Below, in pieces: positions 6,065 to 13,311 of a DNA stretch of 13,311 bases. This DNA is from Acidaminococcaceae bacterium (GTDB lineage: Bacteria; Bacillota; Negativicutes; Acidaminococcales; Acidaminococcaceae), in the NCBI GenBank assembly GCA_028693975.1, contig JAQUUF010000014.1:1-13311 (forward strand). Reading direction: 5' to 3'. How positions within the stretch are numbered: position 1 is the first letter of the stretch; every line of letters begins with the position of its first letter. Below the pieces are notes generated by a model. That model saw only the letters and a list, made by a program, of their open reading frames with translations. It ran no database searches and was not told the origin of the DNA. The position numbers and the translations under genes were made by a program.

Positions 6065-6093
6065 ATTATGGCATACCCGCCCCGAAGTTGCAA
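6065..6093 (-). promoter_or_regulatory. Promoter of the L,D-transpeptidase gene
   Basis: On the minus strand TTGCAA (6093-6088) and CATAAT (6070-6065) are 17 nt apart. They match consensus at 4 and 5 of 6 positions. TGC directly before the -10 makes it an extended -10. It lies just past the purA terminator, and the predicted leader is about 50 nt. Confidence 0.6.
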
Positions 6094-6094
6094 C

Positions 6095-6124
6095 AAAAAT
6101 AGAGCGCAACTTGACTGCGCTCTA
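6095..6124 (-). terminator. Intrinsic terminator of the purB-purA unit
   Basis: Perfect 9-bp stem: TAGAGCGCA (6100-6108) and TGCGCTCTA (6116-6124), with a 7-nt loop. On the minus strand TTTTT (6099-6095) follows. It begins 13 nt after the purA stop. Confidence 0.92.
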
Positions 6125-6137
6125 GTAATAGTATTTC

Positions 6138-7427
6138 TTACAGCAATTCTTTGATAACGATAGTCTGCTCCCTGTTGGGACCTACAGAAACAATACCCAG
6201 CTCTACACCAGCCACTGCACTCAAGCGCTGCAAATATTTCTGAGCGTTCACAGGCAAATCTTCGAACTTGCGAATAGCGGTAATATCAGTTAGCCAACCC
6301 TCGAACTCTTCAAAGATAGGTTTAACCTTAGCCAAGGTCTTAAGACTAGCGGGAATATTATCAATAGGCTGGCCGTCAATCTCGTAGCCCACGCACATTT
6401 TAATCTTATCCATATTATCCAGAATATCCAGACGAGTAATAGCCAAATAATCCAAGCTGTTGACACGGGCAGAATACTTAATCATAAAAGCATCCAGCCA
6501 GCCGCAACGACGGGGACGACCGGTAACGGTACCATACTCATGGCCTGTCTCGCGAATTTTGTGACCCGGGCCGTCTTGGTCCAAGAGCTCAGTCACAAAA
6601 GGACCTTCACCTACACGGGTAGTATACGCCTTGACTACGCCAACCACATGGTTGATGTTCCTAGGGCCTACACCGCTGCCGGTAGAAGCATTACCGGCGA
6701 TGGGATTAGAACTGGTAACATAGGGATAAGTACCATGGTCAATATCCAAGAAGGTAGCCTGAGCTCCTTCAAACAAGACATTCTTGCCGGCTTGGAAAAC
6801 TTTCTCCAATTCTACGCCGGTATCACACACATAAGGACGCAGCTGCTCAGCATAGCCCAAGTATTCTTGCAAAACAGTATCGTAATCAAAAGGCTCAGCA
6901 CCATAAATCTTGGTGATGATAGCATTCTTGGCCTCCAATTGGACTCGCAGTTTGTCGGCAAAAATTTCCTTGTCCAGCAAATCACACATTCTGATACCGG
7001 TACGAGCATACTTATCCATATAGCAAGGACCAATGCCGCCTTTGGTCGTACCAATCTTATGGGTACCCAAAGCAGCTTCTTGCAATTCATCTAGCTTGCC
7101 ATGATAAGGCATTACCACATGAGCTCTGTCGCTAATCAGCAAACGGCTGATATCGACGCCTTTGTCCTGCATGGTCTTAATCTCATTGAGCACCACGCCG
7201 GGGTTAATAACTACGCCGTTGCCCAAGAAACAAGTTTTGCCCTTGTACAAAATACCACTGGGCAAAAGACGCAGCTTGTAAGCCACATCATGCACCACCA
7301 CTGTATGTCCTGCGTTAGAGCCGCCGCTATAGCGCACCACGGCATCTGCCTTTTGCGCCAAATAGTCTACAATCTTACCTTTGCCTTCATCGCCCCACTG
7401 GGCACCAATTACTACTACTGATGTCAT
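6138..7427 (-). CDS. purA: Adenylosuccinate synthetase
   Basis: PurA joins IMP and aspartate with GTP to give adenylosuccinate, the first committed step to AMP, in the cytosol. At 429 residues it is full length. QWGDEGKGK at 10-18 is the GTP P-loop signature, with catalytic D13 and H41 (NAGH, 38-41) in the same register as the E. coli enzyme. The second signature, GIGPCYMDKYARTGIR, is at 131-146. 'TTRVGEGPF' and 'GTVTGRPRRCGW' are conserved substrate-binding stretches. The purB stop lies only 12 nt upstream and TAAGGAGGG merges that stop with the purA ribosome-binding site, so the two genes are cotranscribed and probably translationally coupled. The enzyme that finishes the reaction is thus made from the same message. 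Confidence 0.98.
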   Translation of the reverse strand: MTSVVVIGAQWGDEGKGKIVDYLAQKADAVVRYSGGSNAGHTVVVHDVAYKLRLLPSGILYKGKTCFLGNGVVINPGVVLNEIKTMQDKGVDISRLLISDRAHVVMPYHGKLDELQEAALGTHKIGTTKGGIGPCYMDKYARTGIRMCDLLDKEIFADKLRVQLEAKNAIITKIYGAEPFDYDTVLQEYLGYAEQLRPYVCDTGVELEKVFQAGKNVLFEGAQATFLDIDHGTYPYVTSSNPIAGNASTGSGVGPRNINHVVGVVKAYTTRVGEGPFVTELLDQDGPGHKIRETGHEYGTVTGRPRRCGWLDAFMIKYSARVNSLDYLAITRLDILDNMDKIKMCVGYEIDGQPIDNIPASLKTLAKVKPIFEEFEGWLTDITAIRKFEDLPVNAQKYLQRLSAVAGVELGIVSVGPNREQTIVIKELL

Positions 7428-7439
7428 TAGATTCCCTCC

Positions 7440-8732
7440 TTAGAGACCAAAACGACTAAAAATCAAATCAATATGGCGCAACATAGGTTGAGGGTCAAAG
7501 CAGGCCTCTACCTCAGCGTCGGTCAAATACTTCTTAATATCTTCATCCATTTCTACATTAGTCTTAAAGTCTGCACCCTTGAGCCAACGTGCCATAGCAT
7601 TGCGCTGTACCCATTTGTAGGCATCTTCACGCAAAACTCCCTTGTTGACCAAAGCAATGAGCAAATTCTGACTGAAAATCAAACCGCCGGTCTTATTCAT
7701 ATTGGCAATCATCGTCTCGGGATAGACCAGTAGCTTATCAACGATATTGGTGAATTTGCGCAGCATATGGTCCAAAGCAATAGTAGCATCCGGCAAAATC
7801 ACGCGCTCCACGCTGGAGTGAGAAATATCTCTCTCATGCCACAAAGCCACATCCTCTAAGGCAGCTACTGCATAGCCACGCAAAAGGCGAGCCATACCGC
7901 TGACCTTTTCGCAAGTAATAGGATTACGTTTGTGAGGCATAGCGGAAGAACCCTTTTGTCCCGGAGCAAAGTATTCCTCGGCTTCACGGATATCTGTGCG
8001 CTGCAAGTTACGAATCTCTACGGCCATTTTGTCCAGAGAGGAACCAATAACGGCTAGCGTGCAGAGGAATTCGGCATGACGGTCTCTTTGGATAACTTGG
8101 GTCGCCAAACGAGCCGGTTTAATATTTAATTGCTGACAAACATACTCCTCAATAAAGGGGTCAATATTGGAATAAGTACCTACTGCCCCGGAGAGTTTGC
8201 CCACAGAGACAGACTTACGCGCATGCTCTAGACGCTCAATATTGCGCTCCGTCTCATCCATCCAGAGAGCAAAAACCAAGCCAAAAGTCATAGGCTCAGC
8301 GTGAATACCATGGGTACGGCCAATCATCACCGTATGTTTGAACTCCGCAGCACGGCGCTTCAAAACGGCATGATACTTGTGCAAAAGGTCCAAAAGAATA
8401 TCGCAGGACTGCTGCATCATGACACCCATAGCAGTATCCTTCACATCACTGGAGGTCAAGCCCTTGTGAATGTATTTGGACGCGTCACCGACATGCTCGG
8501 CCACATTAGTCAAAAAGGCAATAACATCATGGTTAGTTACTCTTTCAATTTCGTGAATCCTATCTAATTCGAAGTCGGACTTAGTCTGGATATCATGCAA
8601 GGCATCATCCGGTACCATACCTAACTTATTCATTGCTTCACAAGCTACAATCTCAACCTTCAGCATAGTGCGCCATTCGTTCTCTTCGGTCCAAATAGCA
8701 CCCATTTCTTTACTTGTATAACGTGGAATCAC
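7440..8732 (-). CDS. purB: Adenylosuccinate lyase
   Basis: PurB splits fumarate from SAICAR and from adenylosuccinate, acting twice in purine synthesis; the second step completes AMP after PurA. It belongs to the fumarase/aspartase superfamily. The frame is open to a GTG at 8741, but AAGGGAG at 8749-8743 leaves one base to that codon and 10 to the GTG at 8732. Starting there gives 430 residues beginning MIPRYTSKEMG, like the usual MIxRYT start, and puts H68, H89, H141, K268 and E275 exactly at the numbers I recall for the B. subtilis active site. The superfamily signature SSAMPHKRNP is at 262-271. A likely extended -10 promoter precedes the gene, which is followed closely by purA. PurB between dnaB and purA differs from B. 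subtilis, where purB lies in the large pur operon. Confidence 0.97.
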   Translation of the reverse strand: MIPRYTSKEMGAIWTEENEWRTMLKVEIVACEAMNKLGMVPDDALHDIQTKSDFELDRIHEIERVTNHDVIAFLTNVAEHVGDASKYIHKGLTSSDVKDTAMGVMMQQSCDILLDLLHKYHAVLKRRAAEFKHTVMIGRTHGIHAEPMTFGLVFALWMDETERNIERLEHARKSVSVGKLSGAVGTYSNIDPFIEEYVCQQLNIKPARLATQVIQRDRHAEFLCTLAVIGSSLDKMAVEIRNLQRTDIREAEEYFAPGQKGSSAMPHKRNPITCEKVSGMARLLRGYAVAALEDVALWHERDISHSSVERVILPDATIALDHMLRKFTNIVDKLLVYPETMIANMNKTGGLIFSQNLLIALVNKGVLREDAYKWVQRNAMARWLKGADFKTNVEMDEDIKKYLTDAEVEACFDPQPMLRHIDLIFSRFGL

Positions 8733-8742
8733 ACTCTTCACT

Positions 8743-8749
8743 CTCCCTT
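8743..8749 (-). promoter_or_regulatory. Ribosome-binding site that selects the purB GTG start
   Basis: AAGGGAG ends 10 nt before the GTG at 8732 and 1 nt before the upstream in-frame GTG at 8741. The distance rules out the longer form. Confidence 0.65.
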
Positions 8750-8762
8750 AAGGCTCATTAAC

Positions 8763-8774
8763 TGCTCTTGAGCA
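8763..8774. promoter_or_regulatory. Small hairpin in the purB leader
   Basis: TGCTC-TT-GAGCA is a 5-bp inverted repeat, with outer ACTG/CAGT adding to the symmetry, between the purB promoter and its ribosome-binding site. It is too weak for a terminator and does not resemble a purine riboswitch or a PurBox. The role, if any, is unknown. Confidence 0.2.
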
Positions 8775-8782
8775 TACAGTTT

Positions 8783-8811
8783 ATTTTAACATTTATGCGT
8801 AACTCTTACAA
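8783..8811 (-). promoter_or_regulatory. Promoter of the purB-purA unit
   Basis: TTGTAA (8811-8806) and TAAAAT (8788-8783) on the minus strand are 17 nt apart, matching consensus at 4 and 5 of 6. TGT directly before the -10 gives an extended -10. No clear terminator lies between the dnaB stop and this promoter, so read-through from dnaB is also possible. Confidence 0.6.
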
Positions 8812-8855
8812 CATCTTTTCCTAATTCACTGTTATAATTCGCCCTACTCCGAACA

Positions 8856-10202
8856 TTATTGTCTTCCAGAGGTATCAATGCTCATAAATTTGGTGAATTG
8901 TGGCTGGAAGAAGAGCTTAACTGTGCCGGTAGGTCCATTACGATGCTTAGCAATGATGAACTCCGTCAGATTAGGTTCTTCGGTATCGGGATTGTAGTAA
9001 GCATCCCTATAGAGAAAAGCTACGATATCGGCATCCTGCTCCAGAGCGCCGGATTCACGTAAGTCACTGAGCATGGGGCGCTTGTTGGGGCGCTGCTCCA
9101 CGCTGCGGCTCAGCTGAGACAGGGCTATGACCGGTACATTCAGCTCACGGCCCAAGGCCTTCAAGGAGCGCGAAATATCCGATAATTCCTGTTGGCGGTT
9201 CTCACTGCTACGCTTGGAACTATTGCCTTGCATTAGCTGCAAATAGTCGACGATAATCAAATCTAAGCCGCCGCCACTGCTATTCTTGAGCCGGCGCGCC
9301 TTGGCCCGCATCTCCATACCGGAAATGCCGGGAGTATCATCGAGGAAAATATCCGCCCGACTGAGACGGTCCACCGCTGTTACTACATCATTCCATTCTT
9401 TCTCGGTCAGCTGACCTAGGCGCAATTTGCTGGCATCGACACCGGCCTCAGCACAAATCATACGCTGTACCAACTGCTCCTTGCTCATTTCCAGGGAGAA
9501 AACTGCCACTTTCTTCTGTTTTTTCAAGGCCAAATACTGCGCCATATTCAAAACAATAGTGGATTTACCCATACTGGGACGAGCCGCAATAATAATCAAA
9601 TCCGAAGGCTGCAAACCAGCCGTCATCCTATCAAAATCCACGAACCCGGAAGGCAGACCAGTCATCTTGAGACCGCCTTCATTGTACATCTTGTCGATTC
9701 TATCCATGGCCAGATTGACGACTTCTTTCATCGTCGCGAACTCACTGGCCTGACGGCCCTTGGCTACCTGCAAAATATCCTTTTCGGCACTGTCCAAGGT
9801 CTGGTCAATATCGTTGCCTTCTTCATAGCCACTGGCGACAATCTCCGTAGCCGTACTGATGAGCTGGCGACGCAGAGCCTTGTCCTTGACGATACCGGCA
9901 TGATAGAGCACATTGGCGCTAGTCGGCACAGCATTGCTCAGTGCCGTTAAGGTACTGCTGCCGCCCACAGCCTCCAGCTTCTCCATATGCTGGAGCTCTT
10001 CGGCCACGGTGACCAAATCCACCGGCTGATTGTTTTTATTCAAATTAGCCATGGCCAGATAGATCACTCTATTATCCTGACGATAAAAATCATCCGGCTG
10101 TAATACTTCCAGCACTCTATTAACTGCCTCTTGATCTATGAGCATAGCACCGAGGACGCTCTGCTCTGCCTCCACATTCTGGGGCGGAATACGATCAGCC
10201 AT
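8856..10202 (-). CDS. dnaB: Replicative DNA helicase DnaB
   Basis: The hexameric 5'-3' helicase of the replication fork, called DnaC in B. subtilis. It has 448 residues, normal for the family. The N-terminal helical domain (about 6-105) binds primase and loader, a linker follows, and the RecA-like domain is about 180-445. Walker A is ARPSMGKST at 207-215 with K213. The catalytic Glu is E238 in SLEMS, Walker B is LIIVDYLQLM with D319, and 'SDLRESGALEQDADIV' (379-394) and the arginine finger region KHRNGPTG (R421) follow. No intein or insertion interrupts it. The rplI stop lies one base before its ATG, and the ribosome-binding site AGAGGAAG is inside the end of rplI, so the two are coupled. The rplI-dnaB pair is conserved across Firmicutes. 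Confidence 0.98.
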   Translation of the reverse strand: MADRIPPQNVEAEQSVLGAMLIDQEAVNRVLEVLQPDDFYRQDNRVIYLAMANLNKNNQPVDLVTVAEELQHMEKLEAVGGSSTLTALSNAVPTSANVLYHAGIVKDKALRRQLISTATEIVASGYEEGNDIDQTLDSAEKDILQVAKGRQASEFATMKEVVNLAMDRIDKMYNEGGLKMTGLPSGFVDFDRMTAGLQPSDLIIIAARPSMGKSTIVLNMAQYLALKKQKKVAVFSLEMSKEQLVQRMICAEAGVDASKLRLGQLTEKEWNDVVTAVDRLSRADIFLDDTPGISGMEMRAKARRLKNSSGGGLDLIIVDYLQLMQGNSSKRSSENRQQELSDISRSLKALGRELNVPVIALSQLSRSVEQRPNKRPMLSDLRESGALEQDADIVAFLYRDAYYNPDTEEPNLTEFIIAKHRNGPTGTVKLFFQPQFTKFMSIDTSGRQ

Positions 10203-10203
10203 C

Positions 10204-10653
10204 TTATTCTTCCTCTACTTGAACCGTAAATTCACTGCTGATATCCGGATGCAGCTTAGCCACAGCCTTGTAGACACCAGGTCCTTTGATTTGCTCTTTA
10301 ATCTCTATCTTGCGGCGGTCAATACCCTCTAGCTTAGTCTGCTCAATCAAAGCTTCTGCCACATCTTTAGACGCAATAGAGCCAAACATCTTGCCGTTGC
10401 TGCCAATCTTAATCTTCATATTAACTGTAACTTTTTTCAGTTGGGCTGCCAGCACGATAGCTTCATCTTTCCTCTGGGCCGCTCTATGCTCTGCGGTAGC
10501 CTTATCTTGTTTAGCTTGGTTTAGCGAAGCCGCATTAGCCTCTTTGGCCAAATTCTTGGGCAAGAGATAATTCCTGCCGTAGCCTTCAGTGGTCTCGACT
10601 ACCTCACCTTTTTTACCCAATTTCTTGACGTCCTGCATCAATATTACTTTCAT
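10204..10653 (-). CDS. rplI: 50S ribosomal protein L9
   Basis: A 149-residue bL9 protein, which binds domain V of 23S rRNA near the L1 stalk and helps hold reading-frame fidelity. The N-terminal RNA-binding domain has the family signature from G13 on (GKKGEVVETTEGYGRNYLLP, 13-32). A long charged connecting helix covers about 41-75, and the C-terminal domain starts near 80, containing 'GSNGKMFGSI'. Length and order are standard. GAGGAG precedes the ATG. The start lies 41 nt inside the end of gdpP, so ribosomes ending gdpP run through the rplI start region. dnaB follows after one base. A short, highly expressed ribosomal gene overlapped in this way may have an internal promoter within gdpP, but I could not point to one. 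Confidence 0.98.
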   Translation of the reverse strand: MKVILMQDVKKLGKKGEVVETTEGYGRNYLLPKNLAKEANAASLNQAKQDKATAEHRAAQRKDEAIVLAAQLKKVTVNMKIKIGSNGKMFGSIASKDVAEALIEQTKLEGIDRRKIEIKEQIKGPGVYKAVAKLHPDISSEFTVQVEEE

Positions 10654-12676
10654 TGTTATCTCTCTCCTCGTTTACTGGCTGTTTCTCCAGTTGTTCTCGG
10701 GCCATGGCAATGATTTTTTCTCTCAATTCTGCCACGGTCACGCCTGCTACTTTTACACCGGCTACAGTCTGATGACCGCCGCCGCCTAATTCTTCCAGAA
10801 TAATCTGCACATTGACGCTGCCGTCGCTGCGCGCGCTAATACCAACGAGACCCTCGCCTTCGCTCATTACCACACTAACATGAATTGCATCCATGGTCAA
10901 GAGTTCATCCGCGGCCTGAGCAATAATAATTGAAGTATTATAGCCCTCCGGAGCCTGTTGATAGACAGACATAGCCAGGCCGGGGATAGGTATCTCCATC
11001 GACGCCACCACTTGAGCACGAGCCAGAATCGTCGCTTGGTCATCCTTGAACAACTCTGACACCATGGACGGGTCTGCCCCTTCCCGCCGCAAGAGAGCCG
11101 CTGCCTCGAAGGTACGCTCGCCGGTCTGGACCGCAAAGTTCTTGGTATCCACTAGAATACCGGCATACAAAGCAGTCGCCTCCAGAGGGGTAAAATCCAT
11201 CCTATCATTGAAATAACGCAGAATCTCCGTGACTAATTCACTAGTCGAAGAAGATGAGGGCTCCAAATACTGCAAAACAGCCTTTTGAATAATGTCTTCT
11301 GCCTGACGATGATGGTCAATAATCACTCGTTTGGGGATGGCCGCCAGCACCTTGGGGGATGCGGTCAGCATCGCCCGATGATGGTCTACCAAAATCAAAA
11401 TACTGTCTTTGGTCACCGCTGCCAGAGCTTGATCTTCATCCACGAAGATAGCCTTGTACTGCTCATCCAAATCTGTTACCAAATCCTGCAAACGCTCAAA
11501 AGAGGAGCCCTGACCGCTATGGACCACATAGGTCTCCTTGTTCAGCGACATGGACATCTTGGCCACGCCCACTGCCGCACCCAGAGAATCATAATCCTCA
11601 TTCACATGACCCATAATAAAAATCTTATCGGCATTGGTCATTAATTCATGAATAGCCTGCGCCACGATACGCGCCCTTACCCTAGTACTCTTAGCCTGCA
11701 CAGAGCTCTTGGCACCAAAAAACTGCAATTCACCATCTAGCGATACCGATGCTTGGTCACCGCCACGGCCTAAGGACAAATCTAATCCTGCCTGTGCCTT
11801 CTCACTCAGCTCGGCAAGGCTCCAGTCGCCACCGGCCACGCCCAGACTGACCGTGGGAGCAATCTTGTTACCCACTTTAATCTCCCGGACTCTGTCCATG
11901 ACATCGAACTTGCGCGCCATGGTCTCCTGCAGAGCCTTCCTCGTCAAGCAGACCATGTACAAATCATCGGCATATTTCAGGAAAATACCTTTCATCTCAT
12001 CGGCCCATTGCCCGACCGCCTTAGTTACCTCTACCGTAAGATTAGCTCGGGTAGATTCGTTCAGGCCTTTGAGCACATCATTATAATTATCAAACTGCAA
12101 ATAAGCCAAGCAAATACTATCTTGCTTGAATTTGGCCTTTTGGACTTCCCTGTCCGTAGTATCCAGCAGGAAAATAACCAAGCCGTTATCCTGAGCACCG
12201 TCCTCGGTAATCTTAATTCTTCGCACCAACATAGAGAAATACTTCTCGCCGATACGGATATCCTTATCGGCGTCCTTGAGACTGAGGGTATCAAAATTAT
12301 TATCCGGTGCCGGCAAAATAGCACTGAAGCTATCGCCCTCGTCGGCTTTGCCACCCACCCAAGTCTCGAACAACTCGTTCTTCCACTGCAAACTGCCTTC
12401 CTTATCAAAAACAGCAATACCCACAGGTATTTTGTGCAGCGCATAATTATTGGCTCTATCAATATTGCGTACGACCGTGTCCAAATAGTGATTGAGCCAA
12501 GCTTCCTTCAAGCGGGAATTGCGCTGACTAAAATAATAGACTATCAGTAAGATAATTATTCCTACGATGCTTAGATACGGCAGGGGCGCCAGTAGGCCGT
12601 ACACAACGGCCACGGCACTGACAACACCGCCAGCAACCCGTATATTACCCCAAAATTTCTTACTTACTTGAAACAT
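10613..12676 (-). CDS. gdpP: Cyclic-di-AMP phosphodiesterase GdpP (YybT)
   Basis: A 687-residue inner-membrane enzyme that cleaves c-di-AMP to pApA and so sets potassium, osmotic and cell-wall homeostasis. Two transmembrane segments lie at about 14-30 and 33-50. A PAS domain covers about 78-172. A degenerate GGDEF domain follows at about 185-315, where the signature is replaced by 'KYADDLY' (234-240), so no cyclase activity is expected. The DHH domain has GHVNEDYDSLG (356-366, H357, D361, D363), D431-H-H433 and D454-H-H456. DHHA1 ends with GGGGH at 631-635. All metal ligands appear present. GTGAGGCG lies before the ATG, 14 nt after the yybS stop. After residue 660 comes a polar tail of 27 residues whose last codons overlap rplI. 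Confidence 0.96.
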   Translation of the reverse strand: MFQVSKKFWGNIRVAGGVVSAVAVVYGLLAPLPYLSIVGIIILLIVYYFSQRNSRLKEAWLNHYLDTVVRNIDRANNYALHKIPVGIAVFDKEGSLQWKNELFETWVGGKADEGDSFSAILPAPDNNFDTLSLKDADKDIRIGEKYFSMLVRRIKITEDGAQDNGLVIFLLDTTDREVQKAKFKQDSICLAYLQFDNYNDVLKGLNESTRANLTVEVTKAVGQWADEMKGIFLKYADDLYMVCLTRKALQETMARKFDVMDRVREIKVGNKIAPTVSLGVAGGDWSLAELSEKAQAGLDLSLGRGGDQASVSLDGELQFFGAKSSVQAKSTRVRARIVAQAIHELMTNADKIFIMGHVNEDYDSLGAAVGVAKMSMSLNKETYVVHSGQGSSFERLQDLVTDLDEQYKAIFVDEDQALAAVTKDSILILVDHHRAMLTASPKVLAAIPKRVIIDHHRQAEDIIQKAVLQYLEPSSSSTSELVTEILRYFNDRMDFTPLEATALYAGILVDTKNFAVQTGERTFEAAALLRREGADPSMVSELFKDDQATILARAQVVASMEIPIPGLAMSVYQQAPEGYNTSIIIAQAADELLTMDAIHVSVVMSEGEGLVGISARSDGSVNVQIILEELGGGGHQTVAGVKVAGVTVAELREKIIAMAREQLEKQPVNEERDNNESNIDAGRQEIG

Positions 12677-12690
12677 AATTGCGCCTCACT

Positions 12691-13311
12691 TTATTTACGC
12701 CCCAGCGTCCTGCGGCCGGGATGTAGTTTGCGAAAATCAAAAAGCATATCGTAAGCACCCAACAGAGAAATTATTTGTGACAAGAATGAACTCATAAAGA
12801 TTATTACTATAGCAACGGAGAACCACCAACGCGGTTTGTTCTTGGTTACCACATACCATTTCAGCACCGATACTCCCTGCAACAGCAAGAGCAAAGAGCT
12901 AAAAACAAAAAGATTAAAGCCTATTTTGTAGCCAATAGTTGTCTGATCAACCTGAAACCCCATGACCATAATTAAGCCTGCGCCGTAGAGCAGCAGCGAC
13001 CAACGCGGCACGCTCCACTCCATAAAAGGTGGGAACCAGGGATACTGAATACCCATTTTGCCTAGAATCTTGCGCGCGGCCCAATAGTTCAGGAAGACCA
13101 AGAGCGGTGCCACAATCACAAAGGCAGCCGGCAAAATCATCACCATCATTTGGGTCATAGTCGATAGTTCTTGGGTCATAGCCGCCATTTGCTCCGCAGA
13201 GTAACCCATCTTGGCGTAAAACTCCAGCACCATCTGGTGACCTTGCTGCATACTATCCAGCATCATTTGAATCATATTAATGCCCAACACCAGATAGCCA
13301 ATCAAGAAACT
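12691..13311 (-). CDS. yybS: YybS-like DUF2232 membrane protein, 3' part
   Basis: The gene runs off the right edge: the frame stays open to 13311 and the first possible start inside the window (TTG at 13305) is only an internal Leu codon. The visible 206 or so residues hold about four hydrophobic segments (approximately the first 10 residues, then 55-75, 97-115, 124-148 and 160-183) and a basic C-terminal tail ending RRTLGRK. Position directly before gdpP-rplI-dnaB and the pattern 'LPAAFVIVAPLLVFLNYWAARKIL' fit YybS/DUF2232, a family of integral membrane proteins of unsettled function. The loop between the first two segments carries about 12 Met in 45 residues. The family call rests mainly on gene order and hydrophobic pattern. 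Confidence 0.8.
   Translation of the reverse strand, partial: SFLIGYLVLGINMIQMMLDSMQQGHQMVLEFYAKMGYSAEQMAAMTQELSTMTQMMVMILPAAFVIVAPLLVFLNYWAARKILGKMGIQYPWFPPFMEWSVPRWSLLLYGAGLIMVMGFQVDQTTIGYKIGFNLFVFSSLLLLLQGVSVLKWYVVTKNKPRWWFSVAIVIIFMSSFLSQIISLLGAYDMLFDFRKLHPGRRTLGRK

Noticed and set aside
6540..7094. 184-codon plus-strand frame opposite purA
   Set aside because: It lies wholly antisense to a clear purA, with no ribosome-binding site or recognisable protein.
8742..8855. Purine riboswitch or PurBox in front of purB
   Set aside because: The leader is only about 40 nt and has just a 5-bp hairpin; no conserved riboswitch core or PurR-type box was recognised.
12008..12550. 180-codon plus-strand frame opposite gdpP
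   Set aside because: Antisense to the GdpP PAS and GGDEF regions; no coding signals of its own.
1..13311. CRISPR arrays, tRNA or rRNA genes, insertion sequences
   Set aside because: No spaced direct repeats, tRNA-like cloverleaf or transposase frame was seen on either strand.

Overview
The window looks like chromosome of a diderm Firmicute (Negativicutes: the Phascolarctobacterium/Selenomonas/Veillonella kind). Two things point there. The right-hand two thirds carry the Firmicutes cluster yybS-gdpP-rplI-dnaB with purB and purA. The left end encodes a small outer-membrane beta-barrel with a signal peptide and a C-terminal Phe, which a monoderm would not have. The class is an inference; the genus cannot be fixed from the sequence alone.

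Layout, right to left, since almost everything is on the minus strand. (1) 13311-8856: the 3' part of a yybS-like membrane protein gene, gdpP (c-di-AMP phosphodiesterase), rplI (ribosomal protein L9) and dnaB (replicative helicase). They are tightly packed; rplI starts inside the end of gdpP. (2) 8811-6095: purB and purA, the enzymes of the last two steps to AMP, behind a likely extended -10 promoter and closed by a strong intrinsic terminator. (3) 6093-5283: a membrane-anchored L,D-transpeptidase with its own promoter. It ends in a hairpin shared with the convergent plus-strand gene. (4) 4304-5242, plus strand: an exported, charged, Met/His-containing helical protein built of two tandem repeats. 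(5) 4135-760, divergent from it: a four-gene overlapping operon of OmpR-type response regulator, HAMP sensor kinase, GNAT acetyltransferase and SDR oxidoreductase. (6) 668-60: the outer-membrane barrel gene with its own promoter and terminator.

The most interesting part is 760-5242. A two-component system with a periplasmic sensor domain lies back-to-back with a gene for an exported helical repeat protein. The 168-base gap between them holds three copies of a 10-mer (two direct at an 11-base period, one inverted) and a separate 5-mer pair, also at an 11-base period, which is the spacing OmpR/PhoB-type regulators use. The arrangement recalls E. coli cpxP/cpxRA, with a different, two-repeat (DUF2680/YckD-like) protein in the CpxP position. 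It suggests an envelope- or metal-stress module in a diderm Firmicute. That function is inferred, not shown.

Start codons were moved from the longest open frame where ribosome-binding sites or family numbering demanded it: the barrel gene to 668, the regulator to 4135, the repeat protein to a GTG at 4304 and purB to a GTG at 8732. No RNA genes, insertion sequences, CRISPR arrays or broken genes were seen. No stretch over 300 bases lacks a gene.
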